Part shown: positions 6,239 to 14,796 of the stretch, one piece after another | Layout: each line of letters opens with the position of its first letter | Position numbering within the stretch: the stretch's first letter is position 1 | Assembly: GCA_016937075.1 (NCBI GenBank) | Contig: JAFGWQ010000118.1 | Location: 1 to 16,632, forward strand | Source: Campylobacterales bacterium | GTDB taxonomy: Bacteria > Campylobacterota > Campylobacteria > Campylobacterales > Sulfurovaceae | Length of the DNA stretch: 16,632 nucleotides | Direction: 5' to 3' | The notes under the pieces: model-generated | The model's input: the letters and a program-made list of their open reading frames with translations, nothing else | What the model was told of the DNA's origin: nothing | The model's database searches: none | Program-made: the position numbers and the translations under genes

Positions 6239-7306
6239 ATGTTTCAAGACAAACTTATTCCATTTATAGACAGATACAACGAGATTAGCACGCTTTTAAG
6301 CTCTCCTGATATCGGCAATGACATTAAACGCATGACGGACCTCAGTAAAGAACAATCTTCTATAGCTGCTTTGGTAGAAAAGGCCAAACACTATCTAGAA
6401 ACATTGCAAGCCATCAATGACAATAAAGAACTAATTTTTGATCCCGAACTTGGAGAACTTGCCAAAGAAGAACTTCCGATGCTTGAAGAGACTCTGGCAT
6501 CTTTAGAAGAAGAGATCAAGATCCTTATGATCCCAAAAGACAAAAATGACGATAAAGATATATTTGTCGAGCTTCGTGCAGGTGCGGGCGGAGATGAGAG
6601 TGCATTGTTTGTAGCTGATGTGTTTAAAATGTATATGCGCTATGCAGAACAGATGAAATGGAAAGTTGAACTCGTCAGCAGCAGCGAAGGTACAGCAGGC
6701 GGATACAAAGAACTTATTTTTCAGATCAAAGGAAACGGAGTTTACTCAAAGCTAAAATATGAAGCCGGTACACACAGAGTACAAAGGGTTCCTGATACTG
6801 AAACACAGGGTCGAGTACACACTTCAGCTATCACGGTAGCTGTCATTCCGGAAGTTGACGATGTAGAAGTAGACATCAAACCAAATGAGATCAAAATGGA
6901 CGTTTATCGCTCTAGCGGATGCGGCGGACAATCGGTAAACACTACAGATTCCGCTGTGAGACTTACGCACATTCCTACCGGTATAGTTGTAGCTATCCAA
7001 GATGAAAAATCTCAGCACAAAAATAGAGACAAAGCTATGAAAGTACTCAAAGCCAGAGTTTACGAGCAAGAAATGCAAAAACAACTCGATGAAACATCTG
7101 CAGCGCGCAAACTTCAAGTTGGCTCAGGTGATCGTTCAGAAAAGATCCGCACATACAATTACCCGCAAAATCGTATAACAGATCACCGTATCGGGCTTAC
7201 TATATATGCCCTAGATGATGTTATGGAAAACGGCAATCTAAAGCTTATAATCGATCCGCTTATCGCTCACGCTCAAGCCGAAGCTATCACAGCAGCAGGA
7301 CTGTAA
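6239..7306 (+). CDS. prfA: Peptide chain release factor 1
   Basis: RF1 recognises UAA and UAG in the ribosomal A site and triggers peptidyl-tRNA hydrolysis. The 355-aa length is typical. The peptidyl-transferase GGQ motif is in SSGCGGQSVNTTDSAVRLTHIPTG, and the codon-recognition tripeptide of the RF1 class (PxT) appears as PDT in RVPDTETQGRVHTSA, which separates it from RF2 (SPF). The ATG at 6239 follows an AT repeat with a poor ribosome binding site, so initiation may depend on rpsT translation. The gene ends 6 nt from the convergent ferredoxin gene, with no terminator between. Confidence 0.97.
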   Translation: MFQDKLIPFIDRYNEISTLLSSPDIGNDIKRMTDLSKEQSSIAALVEKAKHYLETLQAINDNKELIFDPELGELAKEELPMLEETLASLEEEIKILMIPKDKNDDKDIFVELRAGAGGDESALFVADVFKMYMRYAEQMKWKVELVSSSEGTAGGYKELIFQIKGNGVYSKLKYEAGTHRVQRVPDTETQGRVHTSAITVAVIPEVDDVEVDIKPNEIKMDVYRSSGCGGQSVNTTDSAVRLTHIPTGIVVAIQDEKSQHKNRDKAMKVLKARVYEQEMQKQLDETSAARKLQVGSGDRSEKIRTYNYPQNRITDHRIGLTIYALDDVMENGNLKLIIDPLIAHAQAEAITAAGL

Positions 7307-7312
7307 GGCCTT

Positions 7313-8362
7313 TTACATATCCCTTGCTAATCCAAATAGATCGCTATGATCTTGCACGAAGCTTTCACATCTAGCGCATATCGTTTCATTTCCTTTTTGA
7401 GGAAAGCTTACTCTGCATTCACTGCATACTTCAAAATGATGTTCTATGAGAAGCTCTGCGCGATTAAATGCCAAAGTTACCACATCAAAAACACTATCAC
7501 TGCTAATGGCTTTTGGCTTACATACATCATCGCATATACCGCAAGCTATACAGCGTAGCGGCTGAAATAAGATCTTTGTCTTATCGCTGTTATATTGCAA
7601 CGCTTTTGTAGGACAAAACTGGATACAATCCCCACAATTATCGCATGAAATAAAATCTATCTGTTTATGAGATATAAATGAGAATTTCTCTAATATCGGC
7701 TTTGGCGGCAGCTCTTCTATAGCCAGCTTAAGCGAATTTTGAAACACTGTGCGGGATTTTGGCAAACTCTCCTTGGGATCAAAAAGTTCATCAAATGACT
7801 CTTCATTACGCAACGTGTTGACATCTTTAACGAAAGAAAACAGAGCCTCTCTTCTAGATAATTTATTTTGCTCTTTGCTTATAGCGATAGACGGTTTATC
7901 GACAGCCTGTAAAAATCTATTTGCTTCATTTATATGCTCTTCTATGGTGACAGAGATCTTTCCGCTAAGATTCATATCGCATTCGCTGCAAAGCGACATA
8001 TCGCAATTTACACTATCATGTCGCAAGCCAAGAGAAATGAAGTATTCACTATTAAATATACCAAGACAGGCATTATTATTTTTACACGAAAGCGTAATAT
8101 CTTTTTTTATGCCCGTTTGCAAGACAAACACTGCCGGGTCGAAATCCGGATAAACAAATGTCTCGGTAGGACATACTCCTATACATGCCATACAACCTAC
8201 GCATTTTGTGCTATCTAATGATATCCTTCTAGATGTTGATAATCCTATAGCTTCTGTCGGGCACAAATCTATACACTTTGAACATTCATTGCTGACATGC
8301 TCTATTCGTAAACAACGAAGCGACTCTATCTTGATGGCATTTGCTGGGCTAAGCAAGCTCAT
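7313..8362 (-). CDS. Multi-cluster 4Fe-4S ferredoxin-type protein of the molybdoenzyme operon
   Basis: This 349-aa soluble protein has two ferredoxin-like modules. The first (about residues 17-70) carries CSKCIDLCP and CVGCMACIGVCP; the second, in the C-terminal half, carries CDNCGDCIQFCP and CIACGICDDVCKP. That suggests up to four [4Fe-4S] clusters. Further cysteines occur between the modules (CLG, CSEC) and at the C-terminus as two CxxC pairs (CSEC...CARC) resembling a zinc ribbon. There is no signal peptide or membrane helix, so it is cytoplasmic. I place the start at the ATG at 8362 because GAGGA lies about 5 nt upstream; a longer frame opens at 8395 without such a site. It overlaps the TorD-like gene by 14 bp. 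By position it may deliver electrons or Fe-S support during maturation of the molybdoenzyme. Confidence 0.85.
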   Translation of the reverse strand: MSLLSPANAIKIESLRCLRIEHVSNECSKCIDLCPTEAIGLSTSRRISLDSTKCVGCMACIGVCPTETFVYPDFDPAVFVLQTGIKKDITLSCKNNNACLGIFNSEYFISLGLRHDSVNCDMSLCSECDMNLSGKISVTIEEHINEANRFLQAVDKPSIAISKEQNKLSRREALFSFVKDVNTLRNEESFDELFDPKESLPKSRTVFQNSLKLAIEELPPKPILEKFSFISHKQIDFISCDNCGDCIQFCPTKALQYNSDKTKILFQPLRCIACGICDDVCKPKAISSDSVFDVVTLAFNRAELLIEHHFEVCSECRVSFPQKGNETICARCESFVQDHSDLFGLARDM

Positions 8363-8924
8363 TATCTTCCTCGACATATAGGTTGCTATAATCATCCAAC
8401 ATAAAATCTATGCAAAAATCACACAGATCTTTATAGAACGGATTATCGCTCATCTCTTTAATGGCCAGTAAATATTGAGGAACCCATGCTAGCAGATGTT
8501 CGCGATAAAATTTTATTTGCGCTGTTTTATCTTGTTGGAGTATGAGGTTTTGCATAAAACCAAATTCAATAGCTAGATGGTCAGGCACATGTAAAGAAGA
8601 TGCTGCAAGATTCAGGTCATACCCGTGATTGACATAAAATTGCATAACCGGGTTTTGCAATCCTACTAATATCTCATTTTTTGCATCCATTACTGCAGAC
8701 TCAATAGGATGGTTGTTCATAACAAACAAAGAATGAAATGCCACGTTAAGCTCTTCTAGAAGTTTTTCTTCATTTGTATTTTGCAAATATGCTGTTGCTT
8801 CATTGCCTATAGTATGCAGCAGTTCTACATTGCCTTGCAGCTCATTAAGTAGTTTTTTGTCTATATGAGAGCTAAATATCCGTGATAAAAAAGCATATAT
8901 ATAAGCTCTAATTTTATTGTCCAC
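8349..8924 (-). CDS. TorD/DmsD-type molybdoenzyme chaperone
   Basis: TorD-family proteins bind the apo catalytic subunit and its Tat signal until the Mo cofactor is inserted. The protein is about 191 aa and all-helical, with family hallmarks: an N-terminal AYIYAFLSRIF helix, VPDHLAIEFGFM, and FYREHLLAWVPQYL. The likely client is the Tat-signal-bearing subunit encoded upstream in the operon. I chose the GTG at 8922-8924 because AGGAG is 5 nt before it; the ATG at 8952-8954 opens the same frame but has a badly spaced GGGG. It is 132 nt after the lipoprotein gene and coupled to the ferredoxin gene by a 14-bp overlap. Confidence 0.88.
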   Translation of the reverse strand: MDNKIRAYIYAFLSRIFSSHIDKKLLNELQGNVELLHTIGNEATAYLQNTNEEKLLEELNVAFHSLFVMNNHPIESAVMDAKNEILVGLQNPVMQFYVNHGYDLNLAASSLHVPDHLAIEFGFMQNLILQQDKTAQIKFYREHLLAWVPQYLLAIKEMSDNPFYKDLCDFCIDFMLDDYSNLYVEEDNELA

Positions 8925-8996
8925 GACAACTCCTGTATAAATTTGTTGTAGCATACCCCAAAATAGTTTAATCTATCCAAAAAATCGCTAACAAAA

Positions 8997-9044
8997 CACA
9001 ACATCTTGTGCATTATTAGTAATTTTACCTCCCCATATTGGGGA
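8997..9044 (-). other. Two short inverted repeats between structural and maturation genes
   Basis: In the 132-nt gap, TCCCC-N5-GGGGA (9030-9044) forms a GC-rich 5-bp stem just after the lipoprotein stop. Further along the transcript CACAA-N4-TTGTG (8997-9010) is followed by UUUUGUU. Either could attenuate transcription into the chaperone and ferredoxin genes, which would need lower amounts than the enzyme subunits. Both stems are short. Confidence 0.3.
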
Positions 9045-9056
9045 AGAAAAGTAGAG

Positions 9057-9509
9057 TTATAGACAACCCTTAAAGAAAGACTTTGTTGGTGGTGGCGGAG
9101 CTTCAAATGCAGTAGCAATTATGCTTTTATTGCCATCGCCAAAATCTCCTTTTACAGTTACCTGATCACGGTTAATGGCCGTTTCAAGTAATTCCGGCAC
9201 TTCATGTCCAAGCTTGGCTAAATCAACTTCATAGTATTTCAAATCATCATGTACATAAAGTACAAGTTCCATTTTTTCTTTATCGCCAAATTCCCATTTT
9301 TGATTGCATTCACCTTCGCCGCACACGATACTCTCCATGCGGCAATCAGCGAACATACCTTGCTCGGCACACCATTTAGTGGTCAAAAAACCCTGTTTTT
9401 CAACTGTAAAATTTGCCTCACCAGAAGCCATATGCTCCTTGCTCTCTTTTTTACCACACCCTGTCAGCATTATTGCAACAAGAGTTATGCCAAAAATTAA
9501 TCTTTTCAT
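9057..9509 (-). CDS. Cys-rich lipoprotein of the molybdoenzyme operon
   Basis: This 150-aa protein has a lipoprotein signal peptide: MKRLIF, a hydrophobic core and lipobox LTGC with the acylated Cys at 18. The mature part has five further cysteines: C47, C56, C63 and C68 close together, and C149 next to the C-terminus. A short proline run (PPPP) precedes the end. I do not recognise the family. Its start codon overlaps the stop of the cytochrome subunit as ATGA, so it is translated with it in a fixed ratio. It is probably an anchor or assembly partner of the periplasmic enzyme; the clustered cysteines could make disulfides or bind a metal or sulfane sulfur, but no CxxCH heme motif is present. 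Confidence 0.8.
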   Translation of the reverse strand: MKRLIFGITLVAIMLTGCGKKESKEHMASGEANFTVEKQGFLTTKWCAEQGMFADCRMESIVCGEGECNQKWEFGDKEKMELVLYVHDDLKYYEVDLAKLGHEVPELLETAINRDQVTVKGDFGDGNKSIIATAFEAPPPPTKSFFKGCL

Positions 9510-10750
9510 TTTGCTACCTCCGCTTTTAGAGTTTTAAGATATGCAACAGCATCATTGATGCTTTTATCATCGCTCATCATGGCCGGCATGGTAGATGTTC
9601 TCTTGCCTGTTTTTGCATCTACATTGTACCAGGCAAAGCCTTTGTGAGCATTTCTATTGTATCCGGCAACAACAACTGCATTTGGATCTTTAATAGATTC
9701 AGCAAGATATGCATTAGTTGAATATCCTCCTATATTATTTAGGTTTGGTGCCATAAACGGTGAAGCTGCTTGTTTTGTAGGACTCAAAGTGTGGCAACTC
9801 GCGCACATTGCTTCAACTTGTGCCTGACCTGCTTTTACGTCTCCTTGTGGTTTAGCGGTCAACTCTTTTACGAGTGCATCGCCACCTGCTTTGCCTTGAA
9901 GTTTCACAGCAAGCCAAGTAGACAAGCTTTTAACGCCGCCACGATTATATTTGTCGCCATCCCAGATAGCAAATGATACCGGCAGAGCACCGTATTTGCT
10001 TAAATCTGCTGCGCCGTCTCTAAGTTGTTTAGCTACTACGCCAGTCCATCTTTTGCTCTTAGCATCATATGTCATTTTCATACCAAACTTGTCACTTCCG
10101 TCTTTGAGCTCGGTCATAGAACGAAAACCTTCAGATATAAACGAGCGGGTATACGCATTTTTGCCAAGTTTATTTACTTTATCATTATAATTTTTTAGAT
10201 CAGCGCCAAATGCATTTTTATTATGAGGGCTGATTTGATGCTCTACGTCACCATTGCCGTTTGGTTCATAATGAACACTTGTCGCTTTGGTTAAATGCAC
10301 AAGTACCAGTCTTCCTTCACTGCCCATACCGATGTATGGCAATTTTTTCGGATCACTGAAGCTAACCGGCATTTGCATTGCAAAACCGTCCGGATATACA
10401 TCAGAGACATTGCCGCTTTGTACACTTTGAGTAGGGTCGCTCCAACTTATTTTGAATGCAACGGCTGAATTGTTATAAACAGCAGACACTTGGGCAGTGA
10501 TAGCCTTATTGTCTTTATTTGTTGCATTTGCTTTTGCATCGTTTAACTTAATGGTAGTCTGAGGATAAAAAATCACAGATACCGATTTTGCATTTTTCCA
10601 AATGTTATCAGATGGAGAAATATTTGCTACATTTATATTTGATACCCTTTGGGCATTTATAAGATTTTCTGCAGTCGCAGAAGCTGGTGTTTTGGCATAT
10701 GTCGCAGTTGCCAAGCCAGCTATAATTAAAGATTTTATTATAGTTTTCAT
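9506..10750 (-). CDS. Gamma subunit: ethylbenzene-dehydrogenase-type heme b domain fused to cytochrome c
   Basis: This 414-aa exported protein has a Sec signal peptide (about residues 1-19). Residues about 40-285 resemble the heme b gamma subunit of type II DMSO-reductase-family enzymes (EbdC, DdhC, SerC), with the typical blocks YPDGFAMQMPV and PYIGMGSEGR. Met142 is a candidate axial heme ligand by analogy with EbdC. The C-terminal 100 residues are a class I cytochrome c: CASCH at 316-320, PNLNNIGG after it, and TSTMPAMM (Met388 or a neighbour) as sixth ligand. Electrons would pass from the Fe-S subunit to heme b and then heme c, and on to a soluble periplasmic cytochrome. The start overlaps the beta-subunit stop as ATGA, and the stop overlaps the lipoprotein start in the same way. 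Confidence 0.88.
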   Translation of the reverse strand: MKTIIKSLIIAGLATATYAKTPASATAENLINAQRVSNINVANISPSDNIWKNAKSVSVIFYPQTTIKLNDAKANATNKDNKAITAQVSAVYNNSAVAFKISWSDPTQSVQSGNVSDVYPDGFAMQMPVSFSDPKKLPYIGMGSEGRLVLVHLTKATSVHYEPNGNGDVEHQISPHNKNAFGADLKNYNDKVNKLGKNAYTRSFISEGFRSMTELKDGSDKFGMKMTYDAKSKRWTGVVAKQLRDGAADLSKYGALPVSFAIWDGDKYNRGGVKSLSTWLAVKLQGKAGGDALVKELTAKPQGDVKAGQAQVEAMCASCHTLSPTKQAASPFMAPNLNNIGGYSTNAYLAESIKDPNAVVVAGYNRNAHKGFAWYNVDAKTGKRTSTMPAMMSDDKSINDAVAYLKTLKAEVAK

Positions 10751-11865
10751 GCGTGTGCCTTGAAATGAATTTCTTTGGTAAATTTACCTTTTGCATAACG
10801 GCTATCAATTGGTGCCAATGGATTTGCACCTTTAGCTTTTGCTACATCTTGATAATAGTTAGCATCTAGTCTGAACATATCTTCATGATGATAGGCTATA
10901 AGCAGATCCATCAGTTCACTTTCGCCGGTTTTTGCTCTTTTATCTTTTTCTGCTTTGATAGTCTTGATGGCTGCATGCACATCTTTGCCAAATAGAGTCT
11001 CAAGCTCTTTCATTGGCACCCTTTGACTTCCTTCTATTATTTTGCCCTCTGCGTCAAATTTTGCCGGGGCTTCCGTAGGAGGAATATAATAAACATTTGG
11101 CTGTGTGCCGTAGTCACTTCTAAGCGGTAACGCAACTTTATATTTATGTACCAATTTGTGCACTTGTCCTTCTTCGTCGTCAAGGAAACCGACAAATCTG
11201 ATTCTTCCTACACATTGCTGCGCACATGCAGGCGGCAACCCTTGCTCAATTCTAGGGAAACATAAGATACATTTTTCGCTCTTAGAAATTTTAGAGTTAA
11301 AATATATTTTTTTATAAGGACATCCTGCTATACAATAGCGATAACCCTGGCATCTGTCTAGATCCACAAGAACTACGCCGTCTTCATCTCTTTTAAATAT
11401 CGCATCTCTTGGGCATGCACTCAGGCACCCTGGATTTGTGCAATGGTTACAAATTCTTGGCAAATAGAAGAAGTAGTTGTCGCTTGGAAAATTTCCTGCC
11501 CCTTCATCTTCATCCCAGTTTGGACCCCATGTAGGAGTGCTATCTGCATGAAAAGCAGCTGTTGGATTGTTTTCACGGAAATTAAATGTAGCTATCTCGT
11601 CATAGCTAAAATCCCAAGGCACACCGTAATCGGCTTCTATATTTGGGATAACTCCTTCTTTTAGATCTCCTGCCGCATCAAATCCGCCGCCAAGTTCCAT
11701 CCATTTTTTTGGATATCCATCTCCCGGATAAGTCTCAACATTATTCCAATACATATATTCACGGCCGTTTCTGTTGGTCCACTGGGTCTTACATGCAACA
11801 GTACAAGTTTGGCAACCTATACATTTATTTAGATCCATAACCATTGCTAATTGTCTTTTTGACAT
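10747..11865 (-). CDS. Beta subunit: four-cluster Fe-S protein of a type II DMSO-reductase-family enzyme
   Basis: This 372-aa protein carries four cysteine groups: CIGCQTCTVAC (residues 15-25), CNHCTNPGCLSACP (139-152), CQGYRYCIAGCP (172-183) and CILC...CAQQC (199-218). In the third group Tyr175 takes the place of a Cys, the mark of a [3Fe-4S] cluster in NarH, EbdB, DdhB and SerB. The set is therefore three [4Fe-4S] plus one [3Fe-4S], linking the Mo subunit to the heme subunit. There is no signal peptide, so it is presumably exported by the Tat system together with the alpha subunit. AAGGAG lies 7 nt before the ATG. The gene starts 11 nt after the alpha stop and overlaps the gamma gene by 4 bp. 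Confidence 0.93.
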   Translation of the reverse strand: MSKRQLAMVMDLNKCIGCQTCTVACKTQWTNRNGREYMYWNNVETYPGDGYPKKWMELGGGFDAAGDLKEGVIPNIEADYGVPWDFSYDEIATFNFRENNPTAAFHADSTPTWGPNWDEDEGAGNFPSDNYFFYLPRICNHCTNPGCLSACPRDAIFKRDEDGVVLVDLDRCQGYRYCIAGCPYKKIYFNSKISKSEKCILCFPRIEQGLPPACAQQCVGRIRFVGFLDDEEGQVHKLVHKYKVALPLRSDYGTQPNVYYIPPTEAPAKFDAEGKIIEGSQRVPMKELETLFGKDVHAAIKTIKAEKDKRAKTGESELMDLLIAYHHEDMFRLDANYYQDVAKAKGANPLAPIDSRYAKGKFTKEIHFKAHA

Positions 11866-11876
11866 CGATCTTCTCC

Positions 11877-14783
11877 TTACGCTTTCTCTATATTGACTGC
11901 GCCATCATACGCATATTGGTTTCCGTCCCAAAGACCGCCGAATTTCAGATGTCCCCATCCATCAGCCATCTCAAGGAGATTTAGTGAAGTTGGTACACAC
12001 TCATTGTGACCTTTGTTGTATCTATACATATATGGCTCCCATCCATGCTCCATTACCAAACCATCTGGCGGGCACGAACTAGAAACTTTTGCCATAACAT
12101 AAAATTCTCCAAGCGTATTAGAGACCTTGAGCATATCGCCGTCTTTTATACCTTTGATTTTTGCTACTTCACGATTTATGTGGCCATATGGCACACCGCC
12201 CCTTTGAAGTCTTTGCAGTATTCTACTTGCTTTATAGTTAGAGTGGATAGACCATCTAGCATGCGGTGTCATAAGCACAAACGGATACCTTTTTGGATCT
12301 ATCGGTCTTATGCCTTCCATCGCAGTATTTGTATGTGCGCCCATTTTGATATATAGATCATGATCTACATAGAAAGTTTGTCTGCCTGATAATGTCTCAA
12401 ATCTCTCAAATTTATATAGCATATTTTCAAAAGTATTATAAGGTCTGTCAGAATACAGTGGTGACATCTTGCCGGCCTTTTCGTTTAGCTGCAAGAATCC
12501 GCCTGCTTTGTACATTTTTTCAGCCGTCCAGCCTTCATATTGTTCACATTTTTCCAGCGCAGCGTCAATTGCCATTTTATCAGTTCCCAAATACGGCTCC
12601 ATGGCAGCTTCTGATTCTTCGTCTGTATTTGTAAACTCTTTATATACTATCGACAAATCATGGAAACCTGGTTTTGCATATCTTTTATCATCTTTTACTT
12701 TGGCTTTTGAGATGTTTTCAGGTTTATTGGCTATCTCTTCTAATTTTTTAGCAATGAGCGCCATCATGCTCCACTCATCCATTGCTTCACCTACCGGCTT
12801 CATGTTTGCTACAGGTTGAGCCAAGTTGGTAAATCTATGATATCCCGGGCTGGTTCTTAAATCCCAAACTTCATAGTGTGATTTCGCTGGCAAAAGCAAA
12901 TCAGAATAAACCGCTGTTTCGCTCATACGGTAATCCGAATAAGCAAAATATGAGATCTTTTTGAAAAATGCCTCACGATAATCAGAGCCTTTATTCCTTC
13001 TAAACTTGGAGTCTGCTACCACTAGACAAACTTCAGGCTCCCACCATGGTTTAGCTACATTTCCATGCTTGCTGTCATTGTTAGCTTTGCCTAGCTTTCC
13101 TTTTTCGAGCATTGCAGAGATAATCTCCATATACTCTTTTTTACCCATACCGTTTTGGGCTCTTTTGACATCTTCGTCTCCAAAATATTTATCAAAAGTC
13201 TTCATGCCATCGCCAAATACAAACTCGCCTACAAACCCTGAACCAAATCTGGCTGCATATTTGCCATTAAATCCGGCTAACACTTCAAGGCCTGAGAGTT
13301 TAAATTCATTTTCAGTGTTAAGTCCGCCATATGGTCCAAGACGGCCTGTTAGACCACAAATCGAAGAGATATTCCAAACGCTCATCAATCCATTAAAATA
13401 TTTATTTAGCGAAAATCCGGTAGTAATTGATACTACTTTTGGAAGCGCGATATCGCGAGCTAGCATTTTTACAGTATCTGGATGAACTCCTGTGAGTTTT
13501 TGTGTCTCTTTAGGTGAAAATTTCTCTATGTTTTCTTTGAGCATCTCAAATACAGTTGTTACTTCCACCTCTTCGCCGTTTAATAGCTCTACGTCCCATT
13601 CTCCCTCAAGCTCAGGATCGATGCCAAGTTCTGCTATACGAATAGATTTATGTGCACTTCCTTCAGTTCCCGGCATGAGAGCTATTTCGTCAGTGTTTTT
13701 ATTCATTACATAAAACTCTTCATGATATTTCTCTGCGTCTTCAGGGTTTTTTGCTTTTTCTACATCGCTGCGTCTAAGCAGTTTTTTTGTATCTTTTATA
13801 ACCAAGAAAGGAAGATCTGTAAAGATTTTCATAAATTCAGGTTTATACAATTTCTCTTTTAATATCTCATGAATCACAGATGCCGCTAGGATATTGTCGC
13901 TTCCTGCTTTAATAGGTATCCAAACATCAGCTGATTTGGCAGATGCATTAAACTCCGGAGTAATGACTATTACTTTGGCTCCGTTATATTTTCCTTCCCA
14001 TACAAAGTGAGCATCAGGGATCCTTGAAACCGATGGATTTCCTCCCCAAAAGATTGCAGTATCTGCATTGTACATAAAGTCATAAGTACAACCGACATTC
14101 CCCTCCCCATATGCTACAGCAGCGCCCGAGAACATATCTCCAAGATAAGAAGACGGATAGATACGGCTAGATCCCAACATTGTTGAAAATCTTAAAGGTC
14201 CGCCACGTCGACCCTCGGTAAGCAATCCTGTTCCTGCATGCACCATCAATTTATCCGGTCCTTTGGCTGGATCTGTCATGACATCCCAAATTTTTTGCGC
14301 CACTTCATTGGCTGCTTCATCCCAGCTGATTCTTTGCCATTTGCCTTCGCCTCTTTGCCCGACTCTTCTCATCGGATAAAGAATTCTATCTTTTTCATAC
14401 ATGACTTGAGAGTGTTGTACGCCTTTATTACATCCCCTTGGATTAAAATCCGGTATTTTAGGATTGATAGACGGATATCTTGCCGATTGATTTTCACGAG
14501 TTACCACACCATTATGTGACCATATCTCCCAAGCACAGTTTCCTTGGCAGTTTACACAGTGATAAGCAAAACCGGTATCTTCCGTTTTTCCGCGGATAAA
14601 TCCAAACTCATTACGATACATATCTTCCGTATAAGTAGTATTTGGATATCCCTCTTTGCCGTTTTCGACTTTCATAACATCGGTTTTAGCAAAAAGAGCA
14701 CCTTGTGAAGCAACCATGGCTGCAGTTACACCGGAAAATTTCAAAAAATTTCGTCTTTTTTCATTTGTCATTATTTTTGTCAT
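11877..14783 (-). CDS. Alpha subunit: Tat-exported type II DMSO-reductase-family molybdoenzyme, substrate unknown
   Basis: This 968-aa protein is the catalytic bis-MGD subunit. A Tat signal (KRRNFLK followed by a hydrophobic stretch, about residues 9-32) sends it to the periplasm. The N-terminal cluster motif is H75-x3-C79-x3-C83 with C118, the His-containing form of type II enzymes (NarG, EbdA, DdhA, SerA, PcrA). The predicted Mo ligand is Asp216 in SYLGDMFSG, close to its position in EbdA and NarG. The C-terminal MGD-binding region is complete (MTPHARWSIHSN...YGHINREVAKIKGIKDGD). The start at 14783 has AGAGGA 8 nt upstream; a second ATG four codons on is possible. The family covers nitrate, selenate, chlorate, perchlorate, dimethyl sulfide and ethylbenzene enzymes, and reading alone does not choose among them. 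The rhodanese gene 13 nt upstream argues for a sulfur substrate. Confidence 0.92.
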   Translation of the reverse strand: MTKIMTNEKRRNFLKFSGVTAAMVASQGALFAKTDVMKVENGKEGYPNTTYTEDMYRNEFGFIRGKTEDTGFAYHCVNCQGNCAWEIWSHNGVVTRENQSARYPSINPKIPDFNPRGCNKGVQHSQVMYEKDRILYPMRRVGQRGEGKWQRISWDEAANEVAQKIWDVMTDPAKGPDKLMVHAGTGLLTEGRRGGPLRFSTMLGSSRIYPSSYLGDMFSGAAVAYGEGNVGCTYDFMYNADTAIFWGGNPSVSRIPDAHFVWEGKYNGAKVIVITPEFNASAKSADVWIPIKAGSDNILAASVIHEILKEKLYKPEFMKIFTDLPFLVIKDTKKLLRRSDVEKAKNPEDAEKYHEEFYVMNKNTDEIALMPGTEGSAHKSIRIAELGIDPELEGEWDVELLNGEEVEVTTVFEMLKENIEKFSPKETQKLTGVHPDTVKMLARDIALPKVVSITTGFSLNKYFNGLMSVWNISSICGLTGRLGPYGGLNTENEFKLSGLEVLAGFNGKYAARFGSGFVGEFVFGDGMKTFDKYFGDEDVKRAQNGMGKKEYMEIISAMLEKGKLGKANNDSKHGNVAKPWWEPEVCLVVADSKFRRNKGSDYREAFFKKISYFAYSDYRMSETAVYSDLLLPAKSHYEVWDLRTSPGYHRFTNLAQPVANMKPVGEAMDEWSMMALIAKKLEEIANKPENISKAKVKDDKRYAKPGFHDLSIVYKEFTNTDEESEAAMEPYLGTDKMAIDAALEKCEQYEGWTAEKMYKAGGFLQLNEKAGKMSPLYSDRPYNTFENMLYKFERFETLSGRQTFYVDHDLYIKMGAHTNTAMEGIRPIDPKRYPFVLMTPHARWSIHSNYKASRILQRLQRGGVPYGHINREVAKIKGIKDGDMLKVSNTLGEFYVMAKVSSSCPPDGLVMEHGWEPYMYRYNKGHNECVPTSLNLLEMADGWGHLKFGGLWDGNQYAYDGAVNIEKA

Positions 14784-14796
14784 TTTATAATTCCTC

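Noticed and set aside
8363..8395. Longer ferredoxin start at 8395
   Set aside because: It lacks a ribosome binding site and would overlap the chaperone gene by 47 bp, while GAGGA is well placed before the ATG at 8362.
8925..8954. ATG start of the TorD-like gene at 8954
   Set aside because: The only upstream G-rich sequence is too close to that ATG. AGGAG is correctly spaced before the GTG at 8924, and the family similarity starts after it.
13006..13485. 159-codon open frame antisense to the alpha subunit
   Set aside because: It is a shadow of a strongly supported gene, has Ser/Pro-rich low-complexity composition and no ribosome binding site. The same applies to the other long antisense frames under the molybdoenzyme genes, for example 12006-12356 and 12469-12819.
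10747..14783. Naming the enzyme as nitrate, selenate, chlorate or dimethyl sulfide specific
   Set aside because: All share the same visible motifs. Reading the sequence cannot separate them, and the operon lacks a decisive companion such as chlorite dismutase or narI.
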